Source of the DNA: Anaerolineales bacterium UBA6663
GTDB lineage: Bacteria > Chloroflexota > Anaerolineae > Anaerolineales > UBA6663
Direction: 5' to 3'
Assembly (NCBI GenBank): GCA_002455335.1
Contig: DKKP01000295.1
Span: 29,897 to 64,557 of the forward strand
Length of the DNA stretch: 34,661 bases
Shown: positions 15,155-22,730 of the stretch, piece by piece
Layout of the letters: every line of letters starts with the position of its first letter
How positions within the stretch are numbered: position 1 is the stretch's first letter
The notes under the pieces: model-generated
What the model was told of the DNA's origin: nothing
Databases searched by the model: none
What the model saw: the letters and a program-made list of their open reading frames with translations, nothing else
Program-made: the position numbers and the translations under genes

Positions 15155-16153
15155 ATGAATCCACAGCCATTGCTGATCATCCAAATCCCTTGCCTCAATG
15201 AGGCCGAAACCCTGCCCACCACACTTGCGGCTCTACCCCGACAGATCCCCGGTGTGGCTGACGTCTTGGTGCTGGTCATCGATGACGGCAGCACCGATGG
15301 TACGGCTGAGGTCGCCCGAGCGCATGGCGTGCAGCTTATCGTGCGTCATCCGGAGAGGCGTGGCCTGGCGGCGGCATTCGAGAGTGGATTGCAGGCTTCT
15401 TTGGCGGCCGGGGCCGACATCATCGTCAATACCGATGGCGACAATCAATACCCGGGCGAAGAGATACCGAGCCTTGTGAAACCGATCCTTGACGGTCAGG
15501 CTGAGCTTGTTGTCGGCGACCGAAAGCCCGGCTTCAACCCTGAGTTTTCGTGGTCGAAGAGGCTATTGCAACGGGTAGGAAGCTGGGTGGTGGCGCAGGC
15601 TGCCGGAACACCGGTGCCGGATGCGACTTCGGGTTTTCGTGCCTATACGCGGGATGCTGCGCTGCGTTTGCAGTTGTTCACGCGTTACACCTACACCCTC
15701 GAGACGCTGATCCAGGCGAGTAAGAAGGGGCTGCGCGTCGCGCATGTCCAGGTCAATGTCAACCCGGTGAAACGCCCCTCGCGATTGATGCGTAGTCAAT
15801 GGGAGTACGTCAAGCGTTCGGCCGCTACGATCCTGCGCATCTACGCGATTTATGAACCATTACGCACCTTTGGCGTGTTGAGCCTGCCCTTCATTCTGGT
15901 CGGTCTGGGTCTACTCGGGCGGTTTGCGGTGCTATATCTCCTGGGATATCTGAGCGAGGGTGTTGCCAGGCTCCTGCAGTCGGTGTTTATCGGGGGGACT
16001 TCTCTGATCATCGGAATTCTGATCTTGATGTTCGGCGTCCTGGCGGACTTGATTGCTGCGAACCGTCGGCTCACTGAGGAAACCCTGTATCGCATTAAGC
16101 GGTTGGAGTTGAGCCGCGACCGAGACCTGCATGCGCGTCAAGGGGTCGGCTAG
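15155..16153 (+). CDS. GT2 glycosyltransferase, polyprenyl-phosphate sugar synthase-like
   Basis: This resembles dolichyl/polyprenyl-phosphate mannose or glucose synthases (GT2), which move a sugar from a nucleotide donor to a lipid phosphate on the cytoplasmic face. Counting from the ATG at 15155 (332 residues), it shows IPCLNEAETL (11-20), VIDDGSTDGT (41-50) for nucleotide binding, and TDGDNQYP (93-100) with the DxD metal motif. SGFRAYTRDAALRL (159-172) is the usual Gly-Phe-Arg site, and two C-terminal membrane segments (about 240-265 and 275-300) are as in GtrB-type enzymes. A GTG at 15137 is an alternative start in the same frame; neither has a clear Shine-Dalgarno. It overlaps the next gene by 23 bases. 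It is the likely donor-lipid supplier for the GT-C enzymes nearby. Confidence 0.9.
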   Translation: MNPQPLLIIQIPCLNEAETLPTTLAALPRQIPGVADVLVLVIDDGSTDGTAEVARAHGVQLIVRHPERRGLAAAFESGLQASLAAGADIIVNTDGDNQYPGEEIPSLVKPILDGQAELVVGDRKPGFNPEFSWSKRLLQRVGSWVVAQAAGTPVPDATSGFRAYTRDAALRLQLFTRYTYTLETLIQASKKGLRVAHVQVNVNPVKRPSRLMRSQWEYVKRSAATILRIYAIYEPLRTFGVLSLPFILVGLGLLGRFAVLYLLGYLSEGVARLLQSVFIGGTSLIIGILILMFGVLADLIAANRRLTEETLYRIKRLELSRDRDLHARQGVG

Positions 16154-17399
16154 CGTGGGCGCGCAACGACAGAAGCTGCGGGTCGCTATCCTGACGACGG
16201 CTTTCCCGCGCTGGCCGAACGACAGTCGGGGGCCCTCGATGCTGGAGACCGCCCGGGCTCTGAGGGATCGCGACATTGCAGTTCGGGTTGTTACGCTGCA
16301 TGGACCAGGAACAAGAGCGCACGAAGACGTCGAGGCGATCCCGGTCCATCGCGTGCGTTACTTTTGGCCAGAGCGCTTTGAGCAACTGCAAGATATGGGG
16401 GGCGGGCTCCCGGCGGCCTGGCGGTCCGGTTTATGGGCGCGATTTCGCTTTCTCCCGTTGTTGGCGGCGCTGTTTCTGGCCGCGGTCATCCATGGTCGCG
16501 AAGTCGATGTCATCCATGCGCATTGGACTCTCGCCGGGCTTGCGGCCTGGCTGGCGTCGTTTATCACAGGCACACCGTTTGTTCTGACCCTGCATGGCAG
16601 CGATGTCTATATCGCGCCAGGGATTCCGGGTGTGAGATCGCTTACAAACGCGGTCTTGCGCGGCAGTGCGCACGTCATTGCGGTCAGTCGGGACTTGGCC
16701 GAAGCCGCCTCCGGACTGGGCGTTCGGTCTGGCTCCATCGAAGTGATCCCTGACGGTATCGATCTGGATCGGTTCACGCCCGGGACTCCGCAACGCGAAC
16801 CCCTTTTGCTGTTTGTGGGCTCGCTGATCGAACGCAAAGGTGCTCACCATCTTCTGCGGGCAATGCCTGCGATCCTGGGCCGCCATCCAAATACGCGCCT
16901 GGCTGTTGTCGGAGAGGGCCCCGAACGAAGTCGCCTCGAAGCGCTGGCCAATGAACTTGGGCTGGGTGATCGTGTCGACTTCATCGGCCCTCAGTCACAG
17001 GCGCAAATTGCCCTGTGGATGAAGCGCGCCAGGCTGTTTGTCTTGCCTTCGCAAGAAGAGGCTTTAGGGATCGTTTTGTTGGAGGCTTTGGCGTCGGGCA
17101 CGCCCTGCGTGGCAAGCCGCGTGGGAGGGATACCTGACATCGTTTCTCCCAATGTCGGTGTCCTGGTGAACCCCCGAGACCCTATCGATCTTGCGCGAGG
17201 GATTAACAGTCTGCTGGACGATTCCGACACCTGGGCGGAGTTGCAGAGTCAAGCGCGACAGCATGTCGAGCGGAACTGCTGGACCTGGAAAAAAGTGGCG
17301 GTGCGACTTCAGGAAGTCTTCGAGGATGCTCGGGCGCGTCGCCCGGGCCGACGACCACCAGCCGTAGTGAGTGGACATGCTGAGAACTCTCGGAACTGA
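16131..17399 (+). CDS. GT4 family glycosyltransferase
   Basis: This is a cytoplasmic, probably membrane-associated retaining glycosyltransferase of the GT-B fold. The 422-residue product has an N-terminal Rossmann domain (VAILTTAFPRWPNDSRG near 18-34; VDVIHAHWTLAG near 125-136; LHGSDVY at 154-160) and a C-terminal donor-binding domain. That domain carries FVGSLIERKG (228-237), VVGEGPER, and the EX7E motif from Glu310 to Glu318 in SQEEALGIVLLEALASGTP. This is the classical Glycos_transf_4 plus Glycos_transf_1 architecture. The start at 16131 overlaps the GT2 gene by 23 bases; a GTG at 16155 would remove the overlap and keep the domain. The sugar transferred cannot be told from sequence. Confidence 0.92.
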   Translation: MRVKGSASVGAQRQKLRVAILTTAFPRWPNDSRGPSMLETARALRDRDIAVRVVTLHGPGTRAHEDVEAIPVHRVRYFWPERFEQLQDMGGGLPAAWRSGLWARFRFLPLLAALFLAAVIHGREVDVIHAHWTLAGLAAWLASFITGTPFVLTLHGSDVYIAPGIPGVRSLTNAVLRGSAHVIAVSRDLAEAASGLGVRSGSIEVIPDGIDLDRFTPGTPQREPLLLFVGSLIERKGAHHLLRAMPAILGRHPNTRLAVVGEGPERSRLEALANELGLGDRVDFIGPQSQAQIALWMKRARLFVLPSQEEALGIVLLEALASGTPCVASRVGGIPDIVSPNVGVLVNPRDPIDLARGINSLLDDSDTWAELQSQARQHVERNCWTWKKVAVRLQEVFEDARARRPGRRPPAVVSGHAENSRN

Positions 17400-18171
17400 T
17401 CGACTCGGAACACGTCAGCAGTTGGTTAAGATGCTCAACTATCTCAAAAAGAGTCGACAAAAACTGGAGCAAGATCTTGCTGGAACGTCGCGTAAGCATC
17501 ACTTTTCAGCGGCGGCATATAGTCAGTTGATCGTTAGTTTGCCATTGGCTCGGTCGTATCTCCGAGGGCGTTTGCTCGACGTTGGGTGCGGTGATATGCC
17601 ATTTCACGCTGAGCTCGCGCCATTGGTCGATGTTTACGATGGGCTCGATGCCTATCCGCGATCGGAGCGGGTACGCTATGTTGCAGACGCACAGGCGATG
17701 ACTATGATCGCGGATGGCACATATGACAGTGTATTGTGCCTGGAGGTTCTTGAGCATGTCCCTGATCCCTTCAAGGCCATGCGAGAAATGGGACGGGTGT
17801 TGCGACCCGGCGGCCTGCTGGTGCTCTCGGTACCGCACCTTAGTCGGTTGCACGATCTTCCGCATGATTATTACCGATACACGCGTTATGGTGTCGAGCG
17901 ATTGCTCGCACACGGTGGATTCGAATTGATCCAGTGTCGAGTGCGTGGGGGGTTATTTTCGTTTCTTAGCCATCAGATGTCGACAATCTTATTGGGGATG
18001 GTGTGGGGAGTGCCGATCGTTCGGACCGTTTTCTGGCATCTCAATCGCTGGCTGCTGGTGTACCCAGCCGCGATCCTCGATAGGCTCGTAGATCGACAGG
18101 GGCTATTTGCCATGGGATACACCGTGGTGGCACAAAAGAGCGGGTCGATCACCAGGTTGACAGAATCGTGA
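17377..18171 (+). CDS. Class I SAM-dependent methyltransferase (first of three)
   Basis: This is a Methyltransf_11-type enzyme of 264 residues. The SAM-binding glycine motif LLDVGCGDMPF (about 66-76) is followed by an acidic residue at the end of the second strand (GLDAYP). VLCLEVLEHVPDP and RVLRPGGLLVLSVPHLSRLHDLPHDYYRYT are typical of methyltransferases from polysaccharide clusters. The last 60 residues are hydrophobic in part and may associate with the membrane. A GTG at 17371 is an alternative start two codons upstream. The gene overlaps the GT4 gene by 23 bases and ends 7 bases before the next GT-C gene, so it lies inside an operon. The acceptor is probably a sugar or lipid-linked sugar, by context only. 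Confidence 0.87.
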   Translation: MLRTLGTDRLGTRQQLVKMLNYLKKSRQKLEQDLAGTSRKHHFSAAAYSQLIVSLPLARSYLRGRLLDVGCGDMPFHAELAPLVDVYDGLDAYPRSERVRYVADAQAMTMIADGTYDSVLCLEVLEHVPDPFKAMREMGRVLRPGGLLVLSVPHLSRLHDLPHDYYRYTRYGVERLLAHGGFELIQCRVRGGLFSFLSHQMSTILLGMVWGVPIVRTVFWHLNRWLLVYPAAILDRLVDRQGLFAMGYTVVAQKSGSITRLTES

Positions 18172-18178
18172 GAGTCGC

Positions 18179-19765
18179 ATGGATCGCGTAATGAAAAGAG
18201 CAGAGCGTTCGCGCCAACCCGAATGGCCGTTTTGGTTGATTCTGGGTGTTGTTTCGCTCCTCGCAGCCGTGCTTCGTTTCTCAGTGATCGGAAAAGGTCT
18301 ACCCTACACGTATTATCCTGACGAGCCGCACTACGTGGATATCGTTCAGCAGATGTTTTTGACCAGGGATCCTAATCCTGGGTTCTTTTTCTATCCCACC
18401 CTGTTCTTCTTGTTGAATGCCCTTGCCTATGTTCCTTACACAGCCGTAGGCCATCTCGCGGGGATACTGAATAGCCCTTCTGATATTCATGGTGCTCAGG
18501 TGATTGTCATGGGCGTAGGCCATACGTCCTTACCCTCGGCCTTTTGGATGGGCCGTAGCTTGACAGCAGTTTTCGGCGTTGCAGCTGTAACGATGACCGG
18601 TGTCTTGGGGCGTCAATTGACAAGGGATTGGCGTGTCGGTGCGCTTGCCTCATTGGCGGTGGCGTTTTCTCCAACACATGCTGAATACAGTCGATACATG
18701 TTTCCTCATGTGATCCTGACTTTCTTTCTCCTTGTGGCATTCTGGGCGATCGTACGTGTATTTCAGCGTGGTTCCTGGCTTGACTACGTCCTCGGCGGTC
18801 TCGGCTGCGGATTGGCTGCGTCGACGATGTACCATGGCGGGTTGATAGGCGCGACCCTGATCGTCGGGCACATGTTCAAGAACGGGTGGCGTAGTTGGCG
18901 CGATGTACGCCTGTTCACGGCTCTGGCTTTAGCTTGTATCACATTCGTGTTGTTGAATCCCTTTATGCTCCTGGATGCAGGGGTGTTCTTCCGTGATTCC
19001 AGGTTTATCATCTCCCATTACATGTTCGCCTCGGGCGGCAACAGCGCAGCGGGAATGGGGAGAGCTCTTGAGTATTATCTGGGCTATTCGTGGACTGTTG
19101 AGGGTGGAATTCTGCTTGTATCGACACTCGAGTTCGTCCGCAGTCTGTTGAACCGTGACAGAGCGCGCTTACTCGTATTTGGCTTTTCTGTACCCTATTT
19201 TCTTGTCATTAGTTCAGCGACCGCTCGGAATGCACGGACCTTTTTGCCGTTGATTCCTTTTCTGGCATTGAGCACCGCCTGTCTGCTCTGGTCTGTCGTC
19301 GACCTTGCCTGGAATGCTCGAAAGGCCAATCGGTTGGGCGCCGTCATCTTCGTGGGCTCTGTCGCGATCGTTCTCGGAACAATCGCGTGGCCTGTTGCGC
19401 GATCGGTTCAAGATGCTCAGGGACTGGCCGCGATAGATAGTCGTGAAACGGCCCGGGCTTGGATAGAGGCTAATCTGCCTCAGGGGTCACGAATAGCTTT
19501 GGAGGCATATTCGCCCTACGTTGATCCAAATCGGTTTCAGGTCCAAGGAGTGGTTCGGCTCAGCGATCAGAATCTGGAGTGGTACCTTTCCGAAGACATC
19601 GATTACCTTGTGTTCAGCCAGGGGATGTTTGCTCGGTTCTTTGCTGAACCCGAGCTATACGCGGCTGAGATATCTCGGTACGAGGCTCTGTTCACAACAT
19701 TCACGCCAGTCAAGGTATTCGTCGATGGAGATTACGAGATCCGGATATACTCCACGGCTCCGTAG
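18179..19765 (+). CDS. GT39/ArnT-like membrane glycosyltransferase (PMT_2)
   Basis: This is a second GT-C enzyme: 528 residues, around ten membrane segments, then a soluble C-terminal domain of about 110 residues. The first loop contains YYPDEPHYVD (45-54), with Asp48-Glu49 matching the catalytic acid and metal site of PMT/ArnT enzymes that use polyprenyl-phosphate sugars. PTHAEYSRYMFPHV and AARNARTFLPLIPFLAL-like stretches are further hallmarks of the group. The C-terminal part (ARAWIEANLPQGSRIALE and on) is the soluble periplasmic domain common in bacterial PMT_2 proteins. A second in-frame ATG lies 4 codons downstream. Base composition here is visibly less GC-rich than the flanking housekeeping genes. 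Confidence 0.87.
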   Translation: MDRVMKRAERSRQPEWPFWLILGVVSLLAAVLRFSVIGKGLPYTYYPDEPHYVDIVQQMFLTRDPNPGFFFYPTLFFLLNALAYVPYTAVGHLAGILNSPSDIHGAQVIVMGVGHTSLPSAFWMGRSLTAVFGVAAVTMTGVLGRQLTRDWRVGALASLAVAFSPTHAEYSRYMFPHVILTFFLLVAFWAIVRVFQRGSWLDYVLGGLGCGLAASTMYHGGLIGATLIVGHMFKNGWRSWRDVRLFTALALACITFVLLNPFMLLDAGVFFRDSRFIISHYMFASGGNSAAGMGRALEYYLGYSWTVEGGILLVSTLEFVRSLLNRDRARLLVFGFSVPYFLVISSATARNARTFLPLIPFLALSTACLLWSVVDLAWNARKANRLGAVIFVGSVAIVLGTIAWPVARSVQDAQGLAAIDSRETARAWIEANLPQGSRIALEAYSPYVDPNRFQVQGVVRLSDQNLEWYLSEDIDYLVFSQGMFARFFAEPELYAAEISRYEALFTTFTPVKVFVDGDYEIRIYSTAP

Positions 19766-19806
19766 ATAGCGATGAAGGGATTCTCGGTCGAAGAAGCGTA
19801 CTGACT

Positions 19807-20604
19807 ATGGCAACACCTCCCTCCCGTGGATATCAGACTGCTTTTTACGACCAACACGAGGGTGTTCGTGATCTAGAAGGCCGCAAGCGCAAAGCTCGCA
19901 AGATCGCGGCTGTTCTGAGGGAACATGCGGGATTTGCGCTCGACACGGCCACGTGTCTCGATGTCGGGTGTTCATCAGGGATCATCACGGCAGAACTTGC
20001 CCCGTTATTGGGCAAGGTACTTGGCGGGGACTTCGATCTCCCGGCTCTACGCCATGCCCCACGTGGCGCCGACAAGGACCTGATGTTTTCCCAGATCGAT
20101 GCCATGCGATTGCCTATTGGAGATGGGGCTATCGATATCGTGATCTGTGCACAGGTTTACGAGCATGTGCCTGACGCCGAGCAGTTGGCCGCAGAGATCT
20201 ATCGTGTTCTGCGCCCCGGCGGGGTCGTTTTCTTCAGTGGCCCCAACTGGACATACCCCATAGAGCCACATTACTTCTTGCCTTTCCTGCATTGGTTACC
20301 TGCGCCACTGGCCGGTGGGTATCTTCGTCTGTTCGGGCGAGGCGACTCGTATTATGAACGGTCACGCAGTTGGTGGGGTCTGAAAAAACTTTGGAGCCGA
20401 TTCAAAATACGTGACCTGACCCTGGAGCTTGTTCTGCACAGACCCGATGACCTCACGCTCGATAAGCGGCTCGCTTGGGTGAGGGCGCTCCCGGTACCGC
20501 TTCTGCGGTCGTTGGTTCCCTTGATGCCGAATTTCAACTGGGTTTTACAGAAACCGACCGAGCCCTGGCTGGGGAACGACCAATCAGCGGATATACCCGG
20601 ATGA
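19807..20604 (+). CDS. Class I SAM-dependent methyltransferase (second of three)
   Basis: This 265-residue Methyltransf_11-type enzyme has LDVGCSSGIITAEL (51-64) as the SAM glycine loop, GGDFDL as the acidic motif II, IDIVICAQVYEHVPDAEQL as motif post-II, and RVLRPGGVVFFSGPNW as motif III. The C-terminal half has several Tyr/Trp-rich stretches (PHYFLPFLHWLPAPL) often found in methyltransferases that act on lipid-linked or membrane-associated acceptors. It follows the GT39 gene by 41 bases on the same strand, and likely ends that transcription unit, since a 196-base gap with a candidate promoter follows. Confidence 0.87.
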   Translation: MATPPSRGYQTAFYDQHEGVRDLEGRKRKARKIAAVLREHAGFALDTATCLDVGCSSGIITAELAPLLGKVLGGDFDLPALRHAPRGADKDLMFSQIDAMRLPIGDGAIDIVICAQVYEHVPDAEQLAAEIYRVLRPGGVVFFSGPNWTYPIEPHYFLPFLHWLPAPLAGGYLRLFGRGDSYYERSRSWWGLKKLWSRFKIRDLTLELVLHRPDDLTLDKRLAWVRALPVPLLRSLVPLMPNFNWVLQKPTEPWLGNDQSADIPG

Positions 20605-20720
20605 GTTGATTGCGCAAAAGTCAAGTGCTCCGCGATGTGAGCGCCCCCCTTGCGAGATCCGTGCTCGCCAATACTCACTTGCCCGAAAGGCGCCGCACCT
20701 CCGTATTGCGAGAGCAAGCA

Positions 20721-20749
20721 TTGTCGATTGGTTGTGGGCCTTGTACACT
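20721..20749 (+). promoter_or_regulatory. Candidate promoter of the flippase-like gene
   Basis: TTGTCG (20721-20726), a 17-base spacer and TACACT (20744-20749) lie about 50 bases before the GTG start. Each box matches consensus at four of six positions. The remainder of the 196-base gap has only short weak hairpins. Confidence 0.3.
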
Positions 20750-20800
20750 TGAGTGAGATTCGGATGCAGTAACTGAGTATCGATGAAAGCTTGCTAAAGC

Positions 20801-21763
20801 GTGAACCCAAACTCTCCCTGGCGTCGAAGGCTATTTGCGTTTGGTGCGCTCCTGGGTGGGGCTCTATTTGTGTGGCAAACCGTGGAGGCGATCCGGGCGC
20901 TGGGAGATTCCGGCTTTGAGGTGCTTTCCTATGGGTGGATCTTCGCCGGCGCCATCGGCGTGTTGGTTGTTACATTTCTGCAAATCAATGCCTGGCGCGC
21001 GATCATGCGGAGCCTGGGTGTGCAGTTGAGTTGGAGCGCGACTATTCGCGGCTATATGCTGCCGTTTGTGTCTCGTTACATCCCCGGAACAGTATGGGGT
21101 TATCTAAGTAGGTCGCACTGGATGATGGAGCGGCATCGGGTTCCAGCAAGAACTGTAAATGTCGGCGCCATGATCGAAATTCTGGCTTTCTTGATCTCGG
21201 CGGCGTTGGTTACTGGGGTATTAGGCGCATTGGGACAAGTGGTGAGTATCGCGTCAATCGGATTGGTTTCCGGATTGGCAATGGTATCCGGCGTCGTGCT
21301 TATACAGTTCCTCTCAACCCAAGGCGGTATGGCCGACGGGCTGTTTCGCAGGTTGAGGATCGAGGACTGGGTCCGCGATATCACGTTCAAGCGAGTTGCT
21401 GTAGCGCTGCCGTGGCATTTCGGTATGTGGCTCGGGCATGGCTTTGTCATTGGCTGTTTGCTTAGCGCTGTCTTGCGTTGGGATGGGGCGTTGTGGCCGA
21501 TCGTTGCCGCGAGTTTCCCGTTGGCCTGGATTGGCGGTTTTGTTGTCGTTGTGCTTCCAGCGGGTCTTGGGCTACGCGAGTACGGGATCTTCTTCGTTTT
21601 GTCGCAATACGCGGCGATATCGCAGCCTGAAGCCTCAACGGTCGCCGTAATGGGTCGAGTGGGGGTCTTATTTGGCGAAATCAGCTTCCTGCTACTGGCT
21701 CTTGCCTACGAATACCATGAGGGTTCACGAAAGGCCAGTACGCTGCGCGATCAAGATGTTTAG
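20801..21763 (+). CDS. Flippase-like integral membrane protein (LPG synthase TM / UPF0104-like)
   Basis: This 320-residue protein has seven or eight hydrophobic segments and the pattern of the lysylphosphatidylglycerol_synthase_TM (AglD/UPF0104) family: MLPFVSRYIPGTVWGYLSRSHWM near 85-107, a conserved short-loop motif, and LPAGLGLREYGIFFVL near 251-266, with the Gly-x-x-Glu signature close to the C-terminus. Members of this family occur in polysaccharide clusters and are thought to move or hand over lipids or lipid-linked sugars; the mechanism is not established. The GTG at 20801 is the only start that keeps the first membrane segment; an upstream ATG at 20783 is cut off by a stop. Its 3' end overlaps the convergent methyltransferase by 39 bases. 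Confidence 0.75.
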   Translation: MNPNSPWRRRLFAFGALLGGALFVWQTVEAIRALGDSGFEVLSYGWIFAGAIGVLVVTFLQINAWRAIMRSLGVQLSWSATIRGYMLPFVSRYIPGTVWGYLSRSHWMMERHRVPARTVNVGAMIEILAFLISAALVTGVLGALGQVVSIASIGLVSGLAMVSGVVLIQFLSTQGGMADGLFRRLRIEDWVRDITFKRVAVALPWHFGMWLGHGFVIGCLLSAVLRWDGALWPIVAASFPLAWIGGFVVVVLPAGLGLREYGIFFVLSQYAAISQPEASTVAVMGRVGVLFGEISFLLLALAYEYHEGSRKASTLRDQDV

Positions 21764-22483
21764 CCAACCCAACTGGCGGCGCGTAGAAGTGCCAAGCAGT
21801 CTCTCACGGTGAAAGAGGAAGTCCAGGACCGGTTTCTGGCTGAATAAAACCGGCCCGACAAGGGGTATGTACGATTGCCCCATCCAGCGATGCATCGGGT
21901 AAAGGCCAATGATCTCAAAGCCTTCCTGGTCAAGGAAAGGCGCATAGGTTGTCAGGTCGCGCAAGCGCACGTGCGCGGCTGTGGGCCATGTGTATGGCTG
22001 GAAAGCATCCACTATCAGCAGGCGCCCATGTGGTTTGACCTGACTGCAAAGATTAGCGAGAGCCGAGCTGAAGCGCTTTCGGTCTACGATGTGAAAGATC
22101 ATGCTTATCGCAGAGACAAGATCAAAGCGGTCATTGGTCGTCCAGCCGGCGTCGGAGATATCCGCCTGGTAGAAACGCTGATCTGGGAACGCTTGTTCAA
22201 GGTGCTGAACGGCAACTTGCGTGAGATCTACGCCCGTTACCGTCTGCGCGCCCAAGCGCAGAAACCTATCGACATAATACCCAAAACCACAGCCAACATC
22301 GAGTATTGAGCGCCCCTGGATTGGCGTATTGCTGTTGTTTAGCGCGGCTTCAAGGTTCGCGGCTGCCGCTTCATACATTTTGATGTTGTAATCAAGTGAG
22401 AACTGGCGATGACCCGTTCCAAGCAGTCCCTGTCTGCGGCGCAGGTGTTGCTCCCAATATGCTGAAGGGATGTAGTTTGTCAT
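21725..22483 (-). CDS. Class I SAM-dependent methyltransferase (third, opposite strand)
   Basis: This 252-residue methyltransferase has SILDVGCGFGYYVDRFL (59-75) as the SAM loop, VTGVDLTQ as motif II, and RFDLVSAISMIFHIVD and PHGRLLIVDAFQP as later motifs. It is the only minus-strand gene in the island. Its 3' end overlaps the convergent flippase-like gene by 39 bases, so the two transcripts are antisense to each other there. The frame opens at 22540, but I chose the ATG at 22483, which starts a stretch that looks like real protein (Met-Thr-Asn-Tyr-Ile-Pro-Ser-Ala-Tyr-Trp). It shares no close identity by eye with the other two methyltransferases of the island. Substrate unknown. Confidence 0.85.
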   Translation of the reverse strand: MTNYIPSAYWEQHLRRRQGLLGTGHRQFSLDYNIKMYEAAAANLEAALNNSNTPIQGRSILDVGCGFGYYVDRFLRLGAQTVTGVDLTQVAVQHLEQAFPDQRFYQADISDAGWTTNDRFDLVSAISMIFHIVDRKRFSSALANLCSQVKPHGRLLIVDAFQPYTWPTAAHVRLRDLTTYAPFLDQEGFEIIGLYPMHRWMGQSYIPLVGPVLFSQKPVLDFLFHRERLLGTSTRRQLGWLNILIAQRTGLS

Positions 22484-22553
22484 AATGGCGGATTTCCCAT
22501 CCCCTTCACAGAGATCACGCCATATTGCGCTCCTAGCCATTAAGGATTAGGCT

Positions 22554-22583
22554 GCGGATTCCCGTGTTTTCAGAGGAGTCCGC
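22554..22583. repeat. Inverted repeat in the divergent intergenic region
   Basis: GCGGATTCC (22554-22562) pairs with GGAGTCCGC (22575-22583), nine base pairs with one G-T wobble in the transcript. A second stem, CGTGT (22563-22567) with ACACG (22585-22589), shares this region and would exclude the first. There is no T-run, so this is more likely an operator or leader structure than a terminator. Confidence 0.35.
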
Positions 22584-22638
22584 GACACGCAGAAGCGGCA
22601 TGTACTGCTCAGGAGTTATTGGCGCTACTGGCATTATA

Positions 22639-22714
22639 GGATAACCTGAACGCGTTCGTCGGGTAAAGCTGGCGGGCTTAGCTGCCCCTAAAACCGGGCA
22701 GGTAGACGTTTTAC
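22639..22714 (+). promoter_or_regulatory. Structured 5' leader of the repeat protein gene
   Basis: Three nested helices can be drawn just upstream of the ribosome binding site. CTGCCC (22682-22687) pairs with GGGCAG (22696-22701) around an 8-base loop. GTAAA (22663-22667) pairs with TTTAC (22710-22714) as an outer stem. A hairpin ACC..GAA CGCG TTC..GGT lies on the 5' side. AAAGC before the inner stem and AGGTAG after it recall the class I cyclic-di-GMP (GEMM) aptamer, but the GNRA loop and the ACGCAAAGC core are absent, so I do not call a riboswitch. Confidence 0.3.
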
Positions 22715-22730
22715 ATAAAGGAGAATGGCA

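Noticed and set aside
19772..19804. Ten-codon frame (MKGFSVEEAY) ending two bases before the second methyltransferase start
   Set aside because: Could be an upstream leader peptide, but there is no ribosome binding site and nothing to distinguish it from chance.
20652..20668. GCGAG/CTCGC stem after the second methyltransferase as a terminator
   Set aside because: Only five pairs and no T-run on either strand.
22725..22727. Earlier ATG for the repeat protein
   Set aside because: It lies one base after AAAGGAG, too close to be used; the ATG at 22731 has proper spacing.
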